Notes: generated by a model from the letters alone, not told the origin. Positions 25,015-34,178 are shown, numbered from the stretch's first letter. The stretch is 58,722 bases of DNA from Desulfovibrio psychrotolerans (GCF_013340305.1 NZ_BLVP01000008.1:817719-876440), one strand, 5' to 3'. Program-made: numbers and translations.

Positions 25015-25890
25015 TTACCGCACGGGAGGGCAAGCCTGAACGTCCTGCGACTCCGCCGGGTTTGGTCCGTTGTTCTGTGGTGCGCACATCTGAACAAACG
25101 CATCATACAACTGCTGTAACCTTCCGTTACGGCGAAGGGTCTCCAGTCCCTTGGCAAACACCTTCTGCACGACTTCCGCGTCTGGATGGCGGGGGTTAAC
25201 GCACAGGTGCAGGGGTTTGTCCTCCAGATAGGGTCGCAGAATGGTCAGGTCGTTCCCGCCCGGCGCAATATGCGTCCGGTACAGGTACTGAATGACCATG
25301 GCATCGCCGATGATAACGTCTATTCTTCCGGCAAGAAGTTTGCGGATGTTGTGCATATCGTCCGGGGCATCGTCCTTGAACAGATAGTCGGCGTCGTCGA
25401 ACTCCCTGAAATTGACATAGCCCGCCACAACCCCGAAGCGCAGGTGGCGCATCTCCTCAAGCGGCGCAAGGGCAATGCTGCGTCCGGTGCGATGCACAAG
25501 TGCCAGCGGTCCGCCGGGAAACCCTTCGGAGAAGAGACATTGTTTTTCGCTGATGGTCTTATCGAAGTATTCCGGCACATACCCTGCGAATGAGGTGTCA
25601 GAAAGGGCGTTTATGGCGCGTTGCCATGGCAGAAAGACAAGCTCCACACGATATCCGGCAGCCCCGAACACCTCGTTCAGCAGGTGCGCCACATACCCGT
25701 TGCCGGGAAGCTCCCGCGAGATATAGGGGGGCCATTCCAGCGTGGCGAACCGCAGGGTGCTCGGCGAGGGCGGTGTTTGCGGCGGCACCGTGTAGGTGAC
25801 CAGGGGCTGCAGGGCGTTATCCGCACGACCCGGCCCAGCGGCGAGCAACAGAACAACCGCGCAGACGGCGGCTACGTATGCTATCCGCAT
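25015..25890 (-). CDS. Periplasmic solute-binding protein (SBP_bac_3 family)
   Basis: 291 residues from the ATG at 25890; an upstream GTG is possible. The signal peptide is MRIAYVAAVCAVVLLLAAGPGRA. The mature part shows the amino-acid-binding-protein fold: LRFATLEWPPYISRELPGNG, AGYRVELVFLPWQRAINAL, LRFGVVAGY, LLAGRIDVIIGDAMVIQYL and FAKGLETLRRNGRLQQLYDAFV. No transporter gene is adjacent. In Desulfovibrio-type genomes such orphan proteins are common; ligand unknown. The C-terminal ~20 residues are Pro/Asn/Gln-rich. Confidence 0.82.
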   Translation of the reverse strand: MRIAYVAAVCAVVLLLAAGPGRADNALQPLVTYTVPPQTPPSPSTLRFATLEWPPYISRELPGNGYVAHLLNEVFGAAGYRVELVFLPWQRAINALSDTSFAGYVPEYFDKTISEKQCLFSEGFPGGPLALVHRTGRSIALAPLEEMRHLRFGVVAGYVNFREFDDADYLFKDDAPDDMHNIRKLLAGRIDVIIGDAMVIQYLYRTHIAPGGNDLTILRPYLEDKPLHLCVNPRHPDAEVVQKVFAKGLETLRRNGRLQQLYDAFVQMCAPQNNGPNPAESQDVQACPPVR

Positions 25891-25960
25891 GGTTCCCGCT
25901 CTGTTCACCCCCTGTGCCCCCCTGTATGATTTTCGGCGCACCTACCGTCCTTCGTCTTCG

Positions 25961-28528
25961 CTACTCCGGCTGAGCCCAATGGATAAGCCCCAGCGAATGC
26001 GGGTCCAGCAGATGCGGGTGCGAGGGAACGGCACGCACCGTAAAGCCGAACCGTCCTGCCTCCGGCGGCGTTGCTTCTCCCCGGTATGTTGCCCACCCGT
26101 CCCGCACCGCCGTCACGGGGTGCATGGTGGCGACCTCCCGCGAGGCAAAGCTGCCGTCCTGCTGCACAGGGCCGAAATACGATTCCACCAATACATGCTC
26201 CGGCGGCAGGCCGTTCAGGTGTACCTCCGCCTCTATCACGATCTTCTCGCTCACGAACAGACGGGTCGTGTCGGCGGTGCGCACGTTGCGAATCTCGATG
26301 GAACTCCACTTGGTCATCATGTCCATGCGCCATGCGGCAAGCTCTCCTGCGGCGGCAAAGCCGTTCTCGCTCAGGCGCAGGTAGTTCTCATAGGCAGGAA
26401 CATACGCCGTGCGCACATAGTCGCTGACCATGCGGTGCGAGTTGAACACCGGGCCGTGCTCCACCAAAGCCTGCTTCATGCGCCGTATCCACGCCCTCGG
26501 CAGCCCGCCGTGCCCGCGGTCGTAGAACTCGGGGATTATTTCGTGCTCCAGCACATTGTACAGGGTCTGAATTTCCACAAAATCCTGATAGTCCGGGTCG
26601 GAATACTCCTCCCCCTTGCCAATGGCCCAGCCTAGGCTGTTGTCCGGCTTGTAGGCCTCGTCCCACCAGCCGTCCAGCGTGCTGAACTGCAACACGCCGT
26701 TCAGCATGGCCTTCATGCCGCTTGTGCCGCAGGCCTCAAGCGGCCGGCGCGGGTTGTTCAGCCATACATCGCAGCCGGAAACCATATGCTGCGCCACTTC
26801 CATGTCGTAGTCCTCGATGAAGACCATGTTGAAGCGGCACTCCGCTGTGCGGCACAGGGCGATAAGGTCTTTAATGAGCTGCTTGCCGCCGTTGTCCGCC
26901 GGGTGTGCCTTTCCGGCAAAGATAAACTGGATGGGCTTTTTCTTGTCCGCAATCAGCCTGAGGAGCTTGTCCTTTTCCTTCAGCAGCAGGTTGGCGCGCT
27001 TGTAGGTGGCAAAGCGGCGGGCAAACCCTATGGTCAGGGCTTCGGGGTTAAGCACCTCGTCCGCATGCTGCAATTCCTTGTTGCGCGCTCCCTGTGCCTC
27101 CAGCTGTCTGCGCAGCCGGTAACGGGCAAAGTCGATGAGGCGGGCGCGCAGCCGCTCATGGGTGCGCCAAAGCTCCGCATCGGGAATAACATCCGCCTGC
27201 GCCCATGTGCGCGTGCAGTCCGGGTCTTCACGCCAGTTGGGGCCAAGATAGCGGTCGTTCAGAAGGCCTATGTCGTCCGCCACCCATGTGGGGGCATGCA
27301 CCCCGTTGGTCAGTGCGCCTATGGGCACGTCTTCCACCGGAAACTGGTTCCACACACGCTTCCACATATCGCGCGAGACATGCCCGTGCAGCTTGGATAC
27401 TCCGTTGCAGAACCGGGAGAGCTTCAGCGCGAGCACGGTCATGCAGAAATCTTCGTTGTCGTTGAAGGGGTTTTCGCGTCCCAGCGCCATAAATACCTTA
27501 AAGGCAAGGCCAATCTCGTTGGCATAGCCCTCAAAATACCGGCGCATCATGTCCATGGGAAAACGGTCGTTCCCGGCGGGCACGGGAGTGTGCGTGGTAA
27601 AGACGGAACTGGATGCCGCAACCTCCTGTGCCGCTTCAAAGCTCAGTCCCTGCTGCATAAAGCTGCGCAGCCGCTCCAGCCCCGCAAAGGCAGAGTGCCC
27701 TTCGTTCATATGAATAACCTTGGGAGACAGGCCCAGCACTTCCAGTGCCTTTATGCCGCCAATGCCCAGCAGAATCTCCTGCTGAATGCGCATTTCAAGG
27801 TCGCCGCCATAAAGCCGGGCCGTAAGGGCGCGAAACTCCGGCGGGTTGGCGGCCACATTGGTGTCCAGAAGATACAGGGTCACGCGGCCTATTTCCGCCT
27901 GCCAGATGCGGGCCACAAGGGGGCGTCCGCCCACGTCCAGCGTTACCTGGGCAGGTGCTCCTTCAGGAGTGAGGGCCCTGCGCAGCGGCATCTGTTCAAA
28001 ATCATAATCCGGGTAGCGTTCCTGCTGCCAGCCGTCCGGGGTGAGATACTGGCGAAAGTAGCCTTCCTTGTAAGCCAGCCCCATGCCCACAAGGGGAATA
28101 TTCAGGTCGCTTGCAGATTTAAGATGGTCGCCCGCGAGTATGCCCAGACCGCCCGAGTAGATGGGCAGGCACGAGGAAATGCCGAATTCGAAGCTGAAGT
28201 AGACCAGCGCAGGATGCGTGCGCGCCGCATCTTTAAACAGGGGCGAGGAGGGGCGCGAGAGATAGGCACGGGTTTTCTGCACCGCCTCGCGCAGCCGTTG
28301 GCGGTAAAAGTCGTCGCGTGCCAGTTCCGCCAGTTTTGTCTGCGGCAGCTTGTTCAGGAACCGGACCGGGTTTTTTTCCATCTGCCGCCATAGGGCGAGA
28401 TCTATTTGAGAGAACAGGGACTCTATCTCGCTGTTCCATGCAAACCACAGATTGTACGCCAGTTCCCGAAGATCTTCCAACTCCTCGGGCAGGCGGGGGA
28501 CCACACTGAATACCTTGAGCGGCTGCAT
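25961..28528 (-). CDS. glgP: Alpha-glucan (glycogen/maltodextrin) phosphorylase
   Basis: 855 residues, the GT35 subgroup with an N-terminal DUF3417 domain (~10-125: PEELEDLRELAYNLWFAWN). It releases glucose-1-phosphate from alpha-1,4-glucans with PLP. The PLP-site Lys lies in EACGTSGMKAMLNGVLQFS near 600. Other motifs are GGLGILAGDHLKSASDLN near 123, HMNEGHSAFAGLERL and FAGKAHPADNGGKQLI. GGAGG precedes the ATG. It is the first gene of a possible pair with the downstream binding protein (70-base gap). Confidence 0.94.
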   Translation of the reverse strand: MQPLKVFSVVPRLPEELEDLRELAYNLWFAWNSEIESLFSQIDLALWRQMEKNPVRFLNKLPQTKLAELARDDFYRQRLREAVQKTRAYLSRPSSPLFKDAARTHPALVYFSFEFGISSCLPIYSGGLGILAGDHLKSASDLNIPLVGMGLAYKEGYFRQYLTPDGWQQERYPDYDFEQMPLRRALTPEGAPAQVTLDVGGRPLVARIWQAEIGRVTLYLLDTNVAANPPEFRALTARLYGGDLEMRIQQEILLGIGGIKALEVLGLSPKVIHMNEGHSAFAGLERLRSFMQQGLSFEAAQEVAASSSVFTTHTPVPAGNDRFPMDMMRRYFEGYANEIGLAFKVFMALGRENPFNDNEDFCMTVLALKLSRFCNGVSKLHGHVSRDMWKRVWNQFPVEDVPIGALTNGVHAPTWVADDIGLLNDRYLGPNWREDPDCTRTWAQADVIPDAELWRTHERLRARLIDFARYRLRRQLEAQGARNKELQHADEVLNPEALTIGFARRFATYKRANLLLKEKDKLLRLIADKKKPIQFIFAGKAHPADNGGKQLIKDLIALCRTAECRFNMVFIEDYDMEVAQHMVSGCDVWLNNPRRPLEACGTSGMKAMLNGVLQFSTLDGWWDEAYKPDNSLGWAIGKGEEYSDPDYQDFVEIQTLYNVLEHEIIPEFYDRGHGGLPRAWIRRMKQALVEHGPVFNSHRMVSDYVRTAYVPAYENYLRLSENGFAAAGELAAWRMDMMTKWSSIEIRNVRTADTTRLFVSEKIVIEAEVHLNGLPPEHVLVESYFGPVQQDGSFASREVATMHPVTAVRDGWATYRGEATPPEAGRFGFTVRAVPSHPHLLDPHSLGLIHWAQPE

Positions 28529-28951
28529 GCGCTTTCCTCCGTGTTATCTACAGAAATATGTCGTGCGGCGGCAAGGCGTTCAGTATAGCCCATTTTTGCC
28601 AGCAATCAAGTGACGGGTTATGGGGGCATCCGGGCAGCGGGTTTTCCCGTTATCCGCAGGTGCTCCATCCTGTTACAGTAAAAAACATGTCGCTGCTTTA
28701 CTTGGAACCCTGTCTGGAATATCAAAACCGCACCATCAGCCCGCATTGCGCCGGGGTGCTCGTTCCGTATTGTGAACAGATTGGTCACAGGGTACGGTTG
28801 CGGCCTTCTTGCCCAATGCTGTATGCCGCCCCGGCTTCTTTCATGGCAGGCAGGGTATTGGCCGCACTTACCCTGCGTATGTTGCGGTCCGGCAGCATCC
28901 GGTTATTGTCCGGCATGAGCATGTATGGAACTGTTGCACAGGAGAAACACA
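28529..28951. other. Divergent glgP / dut intergenic region
   Basis: 423 bases with no credible gene. Must contain promoters for glgP (leftward) and dut (rightward). AT-richer patches occur at 28540-28620 and 28675-28735; no single promoter stands out. Confidence 0.4.
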
Positions 28952-29473
28952 GTGACAAGCGAAACATACACCCCCCCCGCCCCGCAAGGTGCTGCGGCCC
29001 ACGTTTCCGTACGGGTACGGTTTGTGGGCTATGCAAAGGCTGTCTACGCCGGCGGTGTGTCAGACGGGGGGCTTGCGTACGCCACGCCGGGCTCCGCCGG
29101 GCTGGACCTGCGTGCCTGTTTTGCAGAGGAGAGCATCACGATTCCGCCGGGCGAGCGGTGCGCCATTCCCGTGGGCATCGCCATTGAGCCGGATGCGCTC
29201 AATGTGGCGGGATTCGTCTACTCGCGAAGCGGGCTCGGTGCCCGGCACGGACTGACCGTGAGTCAGGGCGTGGGCGTCATAGACCCGGACTACCGGGGCG
29301 AAATAGTGGTTTCGCTGCTGAATACCTCCGGTGCGGAGCGGACCGTTGTGCGTGGCGAACGCATTGCGCAGCTGGTCTTTCAGCCCTTTTTCAGGGCGCA
29401 GCTCACGCCGGTGGAAGAACTGGGCGAAACCAGCCGCGGCAGCGGCGGCTTCGGGCATACCGGAACCGTGTAG
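28952..29473 (+). CDS. dut: dUTP diphosphatase
   Basis: 173 residues from a GTG at 28952 with AGGAG upstream (the in-frame ATG at 28925 lacks one). All five trimeric-dUTPase motifs are present: SAGLDLRA, SRSGLGARHG, GVIDPDYRGEI, RGERIAQLVF and the C-terminal arm RGSGGFGHTG. It hydrolyses dUTP to dUMP, keeping uracil out of DNA. An N-terminal extension of ~25 residues plus GYAKAVYAGGVSDGG makes it longer than the ~150-residue norm. argD follows in the same direction, 61 bases on. Confidence 0.96.
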   Translation: MTSETYTPPAPQGAAAHVSVRVRFVGYAKAVYAGGVSDGGLAYATPGSAGLDLRACFAEESITIPPGERCAIPVGIAIEPDALNVAGFVYSRSGLGARHGLTVSQGVGVIDPDYRGEIVVSLLNTSGAERTVVRGERIAQLVFQPFFRAQLTPVEELGETSRGSGGFGHTGTV

Positions 29474-29534
29474 ACTCTGCGGCAGTCAGGACAATCTACC
29501 CGCCGCGTGTGCGGCGGACAAAGGTGTGCACGCC

Positions 29535-30737
29535 ATGAGCGAAACGTTTGAATCGTTGAAGAAGAGGGAAGAGGCGCTGCTGTGCCGCACCTATGGAAGG
29601 TATCCCCTTGCGGTAAAGAGTGCCAGCGGCGCACGCCTGTACGATTTTGAAGGCAGGGAATACATAGACCTGCTGGCGGGCATCGCCGTGGTAAACGTGG
29701 GGCACTGCCGTCCGGAACTGGCAGATGTGGCGGCTGAACAGGCGCGCAAACTGGTGCATGTGAGCAACCTTTTCTATCAGGAAGAGCAACTCGATCTGGC
29801 GGAGAAACTGCTTGCCACCAACCATTTTTCCAAGGTCTTTTTCTGCAACTCCGGGGCAGAGGCCAACGAGGCCGCCATAAAGATTGCGCGCCGGTATATG
29901 CAGCGGGTGCAGGGGCGCGATGCAGGAGAGATCATCACCTTTACAGGCGCGTTTCACGGGCGCACGCTGGCCACGGTGGCGGCAACGGGGCAGGCCAAGT
30001 TTCAGGATGGGTTTGCACCCATCCCGGCCGGATTCCGGCAGGTGGAGTGGGGCGACCTGGAAGACTTGCGCGCAGCCATCAGCCCGCAGACAGCGGGGGT
30101 TTTGATAGAGGTGGTACAGGGCGAGGGCGGTGTCCGGCCCATGACGCGTGAATTCGCTCTCGGCTTGCAGGCCCTGTGCCGTGAAAAGGGCGTGCTGTTC
30201 ATGGTGGACGAGATTCAGACCGGGCTGTGCCGCACAGGACGCTTCTGGGCGTTTCAGCATTACGGGCTGGAACCGGATATTGTCACCTCTGCCAAGGCAC
30301 TGGCAAACGGCCTGCCCATGGGCGCCATGATGACCACAAACGAGGTGGCCCGGGGCTTCGAGCCGGGCAGCCATGCCACCACCTTCGGCGCGGGAGCGAC
30401 CATGTCGGCGGTGGCAGCCAAGGTGCTGGATATTCTGCGGGAAGAAGATCTGGCCCGCCGTGCGGAAGAGCTGGGCGAGTACGCTATGGGCCTGTTCCGC
30501 GCCATTGGTGCCCGCCATCCCGGAACCATTGAGGAAGTGCGCGGTCTGGGCCTTATGATAGGCATTGTTCTGGCGTTTCCCGGACAGGAAATCTGGCGCA
30601 CTCTCATGGACAGGGGTTTCGTGCTCAACCTCACGCAGGACCGTGTGCTGCGCCTTGTGCCGCCGCTCATCATCGGGCGTGAGGATCTGGAATCCTTTGC
30701 CAGGGTGCTGGAAGAATTGCTGTCAGCGCGCAACTGA
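29535..30737 (+). CDS. argD: Acetylornithine/succinyldiaminopimelate-type aminotransferase
   Basis: 400 residues from the ATG at 29535 (AAGGTG upstream). It is a class-III PLP aminotransferase: FFCNSGAEANEAAIKIAR near 97, TGAFHGRTLATVAATGQ near 138, EVVQGEGGVRP, MVDEIQTGLCRTG near 222 and the PLP Lys in SAKALANGLPMGAM near 255. Length and motifs fit ArgD, which transaminates N-acetylglutamate semialdehyde in arginine synthesis. A strong terminator follows, so dut-argD is probably a two-gene unit. Confidence 0.9.
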   Translation: MSETFESLKKREEALLCRTYGRYPLAVKSASGARLYDFEGREYIDLLAGIAVVNVGHCRPELADVAAEQARKLVHVSNLFYQEEQLDLAEKLLATNHFSKVFFCNSGAEANEAAIKIARRYMQRVQGRDAGEIITFTGAFHGRTLATVAATGQAKFQDGFAPIPAGFRQVEWGDLEDLRAAISPQTAGVLIEVVQGEGGVRPMTREFALGLQALCREKGVLFMVDEIQTGLCRTGRFWAFQHYGLEPDIVTSAKALANGLPMGAMMTTNEVARGFEPGSHATTFGAGATMSAVAAKVLDILREEDLARRAEELGEYAMGLFRAIGARHPGTIEEVRGLGLMIGIVLAFPGQEIWRTLMDRGFVLNLTQDRVLRLVPPLIIGREDLESFARVLEELLSARN

Positions 30738-30777
30738 TGCACGTATTCATACCTGCCGCATTATGCAGCATGTTTGG

Positions 30778-30806
30778 GGCACTCCGTTCGGGGTGCCTCT
30801 TTTTTT
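30778..30806 (+). terminator. argD terminator
   Basis: GGCACTCCG and CGGGGTGCC pair around a TT turn, followed by TCTTTTTTT. About 40 bases past the argD stop. Confidence 0.9.
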
Positions 30807-30922
30807 GTAACGTAGCTTGAATTGACAAAAAATACTGGCCTTATGGTTGTGCGTGTTCTATATTTAAGAGTAGTGCTCAATGTGGAGTGTGTATGCATTC
30901 CCGCGTTCAAGGAGGGGAGACC

Positions 30923-31201
30923 ATGAGCGGCATGACAAGTGTTGCTAGCCAGACGTTCGGGGCACAGGTAGTCAGCAAGACCATGGATTACCTGAATAAT
31001 TCATCTTCACCGGGCTTTGCGTCCATGGGCGCAACGGACAAGCAGACATTCGGCGCGCAGGTGGTCAGCAAGACCATGGAGTACATGAATACGGGCGGCG
31101 GCAGAGATGCCTCCGGTCTGAGCGCCACATACAATTTCAATAAGGATGTTCTGGGAGCCTTTGCAACGGGCAAGGGTGCCTTGGCGAACATGTATGTCTG
31201 A
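30923..31201 (+). CDS. Small protein with two near-identical internal repeats
   Basis: 92 residues from the ATG at 30923; GGAGG precedes it. Two copies of QTFGAQVVSKTMDYLN / QTFGAQVVSKTMEYMN (residues ~10-25 and ~40-55) are separated by a Ser/Gly-rich linker, each followed by an Asn/Gly-rich run. The tail ends FNKDVLGAFATGKGALANMYV. There is no signal peptide and no membrane helix. It is transcribed alone, with terminators on both sides, which suggests strong independent expression. Nothing known was recognised; the repeats may be short amphipathic oligomerisation helices. Confidence 0.72.
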   Translation: MSGMTSVASQTFGAQVVSKTMDYLNNSSSPGFASMGATDKQTFGAQVVSKTMEYMNTGGGRDASGLSATYNFNKDVLGAFATGKGALANMYV

Positions 31202-31377
31202 TCAGACGGTAAAAGGCCGTGGCTGGCAACTCATGGGCACAAATACTAAGTCCCATGCGTCAGCAGGCGGGGCATGAAGTACGTTGCCCCTAAGGACTCC
31301 GTGCGCGTTGTCCTTTTTTGTCTTTTTTGTCAATTCGCACATGCCGGAGCAAGCGCGTCATGAAAGCAGCCACAGCA

Positions 31378-31407
31378 AGCCCGCCGGGTTTTTCCGGCGG
31401 GCTTTTT
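31378..31407 (+). terminator. Intrinsic terminator downstream of the repeat-protein gene
   Basis: AGCCCGCCGG, loop GTTTTT, CCGGCGGGCT, then TTTT. It has a ten-base perfect stem and is the nearest strong terminator after the 30923 gene. Confidence 0.88.
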
Positions 31408-31549
31408 CCATGGTTCCCGCAGCAGCACTAAAATCAGGGGCTTTGCGCCTTCACGGCATAAGCGGCTGATGACCCTGAAATAAGACGGTGCAGAGGGCAT
31501 TGTCATAAGGCTGGTTGGACATACAGCCAACATGCTGAAAAGAGGTTTG

Positions 31550-31603
31550 TTTTACATTCGTGTAAAATCTAGGGCTTGACAGTTTTGCCCTGCCTTGTCT
31601 AAA
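31550..31603 (+). promoter_or_regulatory. Promoter and candidate operator of the amino-acid ABC operon
   Basis: TTGACA (31576-31581) and TCTAAA (31598-31603), 16-base spacer, form a sigma-70-type promoter. Nine bases upstream of the -35 box is a perfect inverted repeat TTTTACA-TTCG-TGTAAAA (31550-31567), a natural place for a regulator to bind. The regulator is not known. Confidence 0.55.
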
Positions 31604-31789
31604 AACAACGAAACTCCATTGAATTGTCACCGGAAACTGCAGAAATCACCCAAATCGGGGGAATTGCCGAACGGGTTCGGAAAGGTTGCCCTGTGTGCGC
31701 GCCACCCCCTGTGTCGGCTCTGTGTTTCCGGCTATCTTGCGCCGCCGTTGCGGACTTTTCCCCTTACTTGAGGAAGCAGGTTGCTGTTC

Positions 31790-32518
31790 ATGGCAATGAT
31801 TGAAATCAAAGATATTCATAAGTGGTACGGCGAGTTCCATGTTCTCAAAAATGTGAGCCAGAGCATAGAGAAGGGCGAGGTGCTCGTCATCTGCGGGCCT
31901 TCCGGGTCCGGTAAATCCACCTTCATACGGTGTATCAACCGGCTGGAAGAAATCCAGAAGGGCGAAATACTGCTGGAAGGCAGAAACATTCACGACAAGG
32001 GTGTGGATGTGAACGAACTGCGCACCGAGGTGGGCATGGTGTTCCAGCAGTTCAACCTCTACCCGCACCTCACCGTGCTGGAAAATGTGACCCTCGCGCC
32101 TATCAAGGTCCGCAAAACGGACAGGAGCAAAGCGCAGAAGCTCGCCATGGAACTGCTTGAGCGGGTGGGCATACACGATCAGGCCAAAAAGTATCCGGTA
32201 GAGCTTTCCGGCGGTCAGCAACAGCGCGTTGCCATCGCCCGTGCCCTTGCCATGAAGCCCAAGGTGATGCTTTTTGACGAGCCGACCTCGGCTCTGGACC
32301 CGGAAATGATCAACGAAGTGCTCAACGCCATGAAAGACCTTGCCCGCGACGGCATGACCATGCTCTGCGTTACCCACGAAATGGGCTTTGCCCGTGAAGT
32401 GGCGGATAAGGTGGTGTTCATGGACGCCGGCGTGATTGTGGAAGAGGGCACGCCCGAACATTTCTTCACCAACCCCCAGCATGACCGTACAAAGGCTTTC
32501 CTCAAGGAAATCCTTTAG
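31790..32518 (+). CDS. Polar amino acid ABC transporter ATP-binding protein
   Basis: 242 residues. Walker [10 protein letters not shown] near 38, Q-loop [13 protein letters not shown] near 87, signature [15 protein letters not shown] near 141, Walker [16 protein letters not shown] near 163 and H-loop [14 protein letters not shown]. The sequence is of the GlnQ/GltL type that energises import of polar amino acids. TTG and ATG codons at 31781 and 31790 compete as starts; ATG at 31790 is chosen. First gene of a five-gene operon. Confidence 0.94.
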   Translation: MAMIEIKDIHKWYGEFHVLKNVSQSIEKGEVLVICGPSGSGKSTFIRCINRLEEIQKGEILLEGRNIHDKGVDVNELRTEVGMVFQQFNLYPHLTVLENVTLAPIKVRKTDRSKAQKLAMELLERVGIHDQAKKYPVELSGGQQQRVAIARALAMKPKVMLFDEPTSALDPEMINEVLNAMKDLARDGMTMLCVTHEMGFAREVADKVVFMDAGVIVEEGTPEHFFTNPQHDRTKAFLKEIL

Positions 32519-32585
32519 CATATCCGCGGACACGGGACGAGGCACGGTGCGCGTCCCCAACAGAACAAATGTGAGGGAGTAAGGC

Positions 32586-33398
32586 ATGAAACGTTTAGTA
32601 CTGGTTGCAGTGGCTCTGGGCATTCTCTTTACGGGCACTCTGGCACACGCCAACAAGCTGGAAGAGATCAAGGCACGCGGCACGCTTATCTGCGGCGTAA
32701 AGGACTCCACCGTGCCCTTCGGCTACGTGGACGAAACGAGCAAACAGCTTGTGGGCTTCGACGTGGATATCTGCAAGTACATTGCCGATGCCATGGGCGT
32801 GGGACTGGAACTGAAGGCCGTCACCTCCGCTTCGCGCATCCCCATGGTGCTGCAGGGCTCCGTGGATATCGCCGCCGCCACCATGACCCACAAGATTGAG
32901 CGCGATGACGTCATCGATTTTTCCATCACCTACTTCATGGACGGCCAGAAGCTGCTGGTGCCCGTGGATTCCGGTATCAAGTCCGTTGCCGACCTCAAGG
33001 GCAAGCGCGTAGCCACCGTAAAGGGCTCCACCTCCGAAAAGAATATCCGCGAAGCACAGCCCGACTGCACGGTGCTTTCCTTTGACGAATACCCGCAGGC
33101 CATGCTGGCCATGAAGCAGGGCAAGGCCGTGGCCGTCACCACCGACTCCACCATCCTTCTGGGCCTTCGCGGTTCCGACCCCGAGCCGAGCAAGTGGGAA
33201 ATTCTGCCCGACGCCATTTCCATAGAGCCTTACGGTCTCGGCATTGTGGAAAACGAATCCAAGTTCCGCGACTTCATCAACAAGACCCTCATGGAAATGT
33301 GGCGTTCCGGCGAATACAAGACCACGTACGACAAGTGGTTCGGCCCGGAAACCCGTTTCTACCTGCCCCTTACCTGGACCATGGAACTGTGGCCCTAA
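32586..33398 (+). CDS. Amino acid ABC transporter substrate-binding protein
   Basis: 270 residues with signal peptide MKRLVLVAVALGILFTGTLAHA. SBP_bac_3 fold: IKARGTLICGVKDSTVPFGYVDE, VGFDVDICKYIADAMG, IPMVLQGSVDIAAATMT, DLKGKRVATVKGSTSEKNI and GLGIVENESKFRDFINKTLMEM. The basic/acidic pocket residues do not decide between glutamate, glutamine and others. Start AUG has GTGAGGGAG upstream. It is separated from the permease genes by a hairpin, which would give more binding protein than permease. Confidence 0.93.
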   Translation: MKRLVLVAVALGILFTGTLAHANKLEEIKARGTLICGVKDSTVPFGYVDETSKQLVGFDVDICKYIADAMGVGLELKAVTSASRIPMVLQGSVDIAAATMTHKIERDDVIDFSITYFMDGQKLLVPVDSGIKSVADLKGKRVATVKGSTSEKNIREAQPDCTVLSFDEYPQAMLAMKQGKAVAVTTDSTILLGLRGSDPEPSKWEILPDAISIEPYGLGIVENESKFRDFINKTLMEMWRSGEYKTTYDKWFGPETRFYLPLTWTMELWP

Positions 33399-33414
33399 GC
33401 TTTGATTAACCTGC

Positions 33415-33442
33415 GGGGAGCACGCCTGACCGCGTGCTCCCC
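33415..33442 (+). terminator. Intercistronic hairpin in the ABC operon
   Basis: GGGGAGCACGC (33415-33425), six-base loop, GCGTGCTCCCC (33432-33442), followed by GTTTT. The eleven-base perfect stem sits 17 bases after the binding-protein stop. It may be a partial terminator or an mRNA-stability element protecting the upstream message. Confidence 0.7.
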
Positions 33443-33466
33443 GTTTTGCATGTTCCGAGGCATGTT

Positions 33467-34168
33467 TTGAATTACAAATTCAACTGGAACGTTGTCCTTT
33501 CCGGAGAATATCTGGACTGGATAATTCAGGGTGTTGCGGTTACCTGCCAAATCTCGGCACTATCGCTTCTGTTTTCCGTTATCATCGGCACGGCACTGGC
33601 CGTCATGCGCCTCACAGGGTTCAGGCCCTTTGTGTGGTTTACCGTTGCGTACACGGAATTTTTCCGCAACACGCCGCTGCTGGTGCAGATTTTCTTCTGG
33701 TATTTCGGTTCGGAAGGATTGCTTCCCCGTCCGGTCATGCAGTGGTTGTATCAATGGGACTTTGAATTTGTCGCCGGGGTCATTGCGCTTACGGTGTACA
33801 CCTCCGCCTTCATTGCGGAGGAAATTCGGTCCGGCATAAACTCCATTCCCAAGACGCAGCTCGAAGCCTCCCGCGCATGCGGATTGTCCTTCGTGCAGGC
33901 CATGGCCTATGTCATTCTGCCGCAGGCCTTCCGCATCATCATACCGCCGCTTATTTCTCAATCGCTTAATCTTATTAAGAACTCCTCTCTTTGTATGACC
34001 ATAGGCGTGGCAGAACTCACCTACATGGCGCGGCAGATTGAATCCTATTCTTTCCGCGGATTCGAAGCGTTTACGGTGAGCACGCTCATATACCTTTTCA
34101 TCTCGCTGCTGGTTTCGTTTGCGATAACCCAGTACAATAAGCATTTCATGCGCACAGTGAGCTACTAG
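33467..34168 (+). CDS. Amino acid ABC transporter permease (first)
   Basis: 233 residues from a TTG at 33467, which has GAGG six bases upstream; an upstream in-frame GTG at 33434 lies inside the preceding hairpin and is rejected. HisM/GltJ-type inner-membrane permease: IIQGVAVTCQISALSLLFSVIIGT, FFRNTPLLVQIFFWYFG (His/Asn-Thr motif of the family), and the EAA loop EASRACGLSFVQAMAYVILPQAFRIIIPPL near 145. Five to six helices. It pairs with the following permease. Confidence 0.9.
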   Translation: MNYKFNWNVVLSGEYLDWIIQGVAVTCQISALSLLFSVIIGTALAVMRLTGFRPFVWFTVAYTEFFRNTPLLVQIFFWYFGSEGLLPRPVMQWLYQWDFEFVAGVIALTVYTSAFIAEEIRSGINSIPKTQLEASRACGLSFVQAMAYVILPQAFRIIIPPLISQSLNLIKNSSLCMTIGVAELTYMARQIESYSFRGFEAFTVSTLIYLFISLLVSFAITQYNKHFMRTVSY

Positions 34169-34178
34169 GAGTACCGGC

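Larger units (their letters stand above)
31202..31789. other. Intergenic region before the ABC operon
   Basis: 588 bases without a credible gene. It holds a strong terminator (31378-31407), an inverted repeat GTTGG...CCAAC near 31513-31530, a candidate operator and the promoter of the ABC operon (31550-31603). The leader of the ABC operon is about 180 bases long. Confidence 0.5.

Noticed and set aside
26786-28393. 535-codon plus-strand frame inside glgP
   Set aside because: Antisense of the glycogen phosphorylase coding region; GC-rich codon bias creates long shadows. No Shine-Dalgarno or domain.
30822-30864. Sigma-70 promoter before the small repeat-protein gene
   Set aside because: TTGACA is perfect, but the best -10 (TATATT) lies 31 bases downstream and TATGGT only 14; neither spacing is credible, so no call was made.
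31646-32710. 354-codon minus-strand frame across the ABC ATPase gene
   Set aside because: Antisense to a clear ABC ATPase with all motifs; composition of the product is shadow-like.
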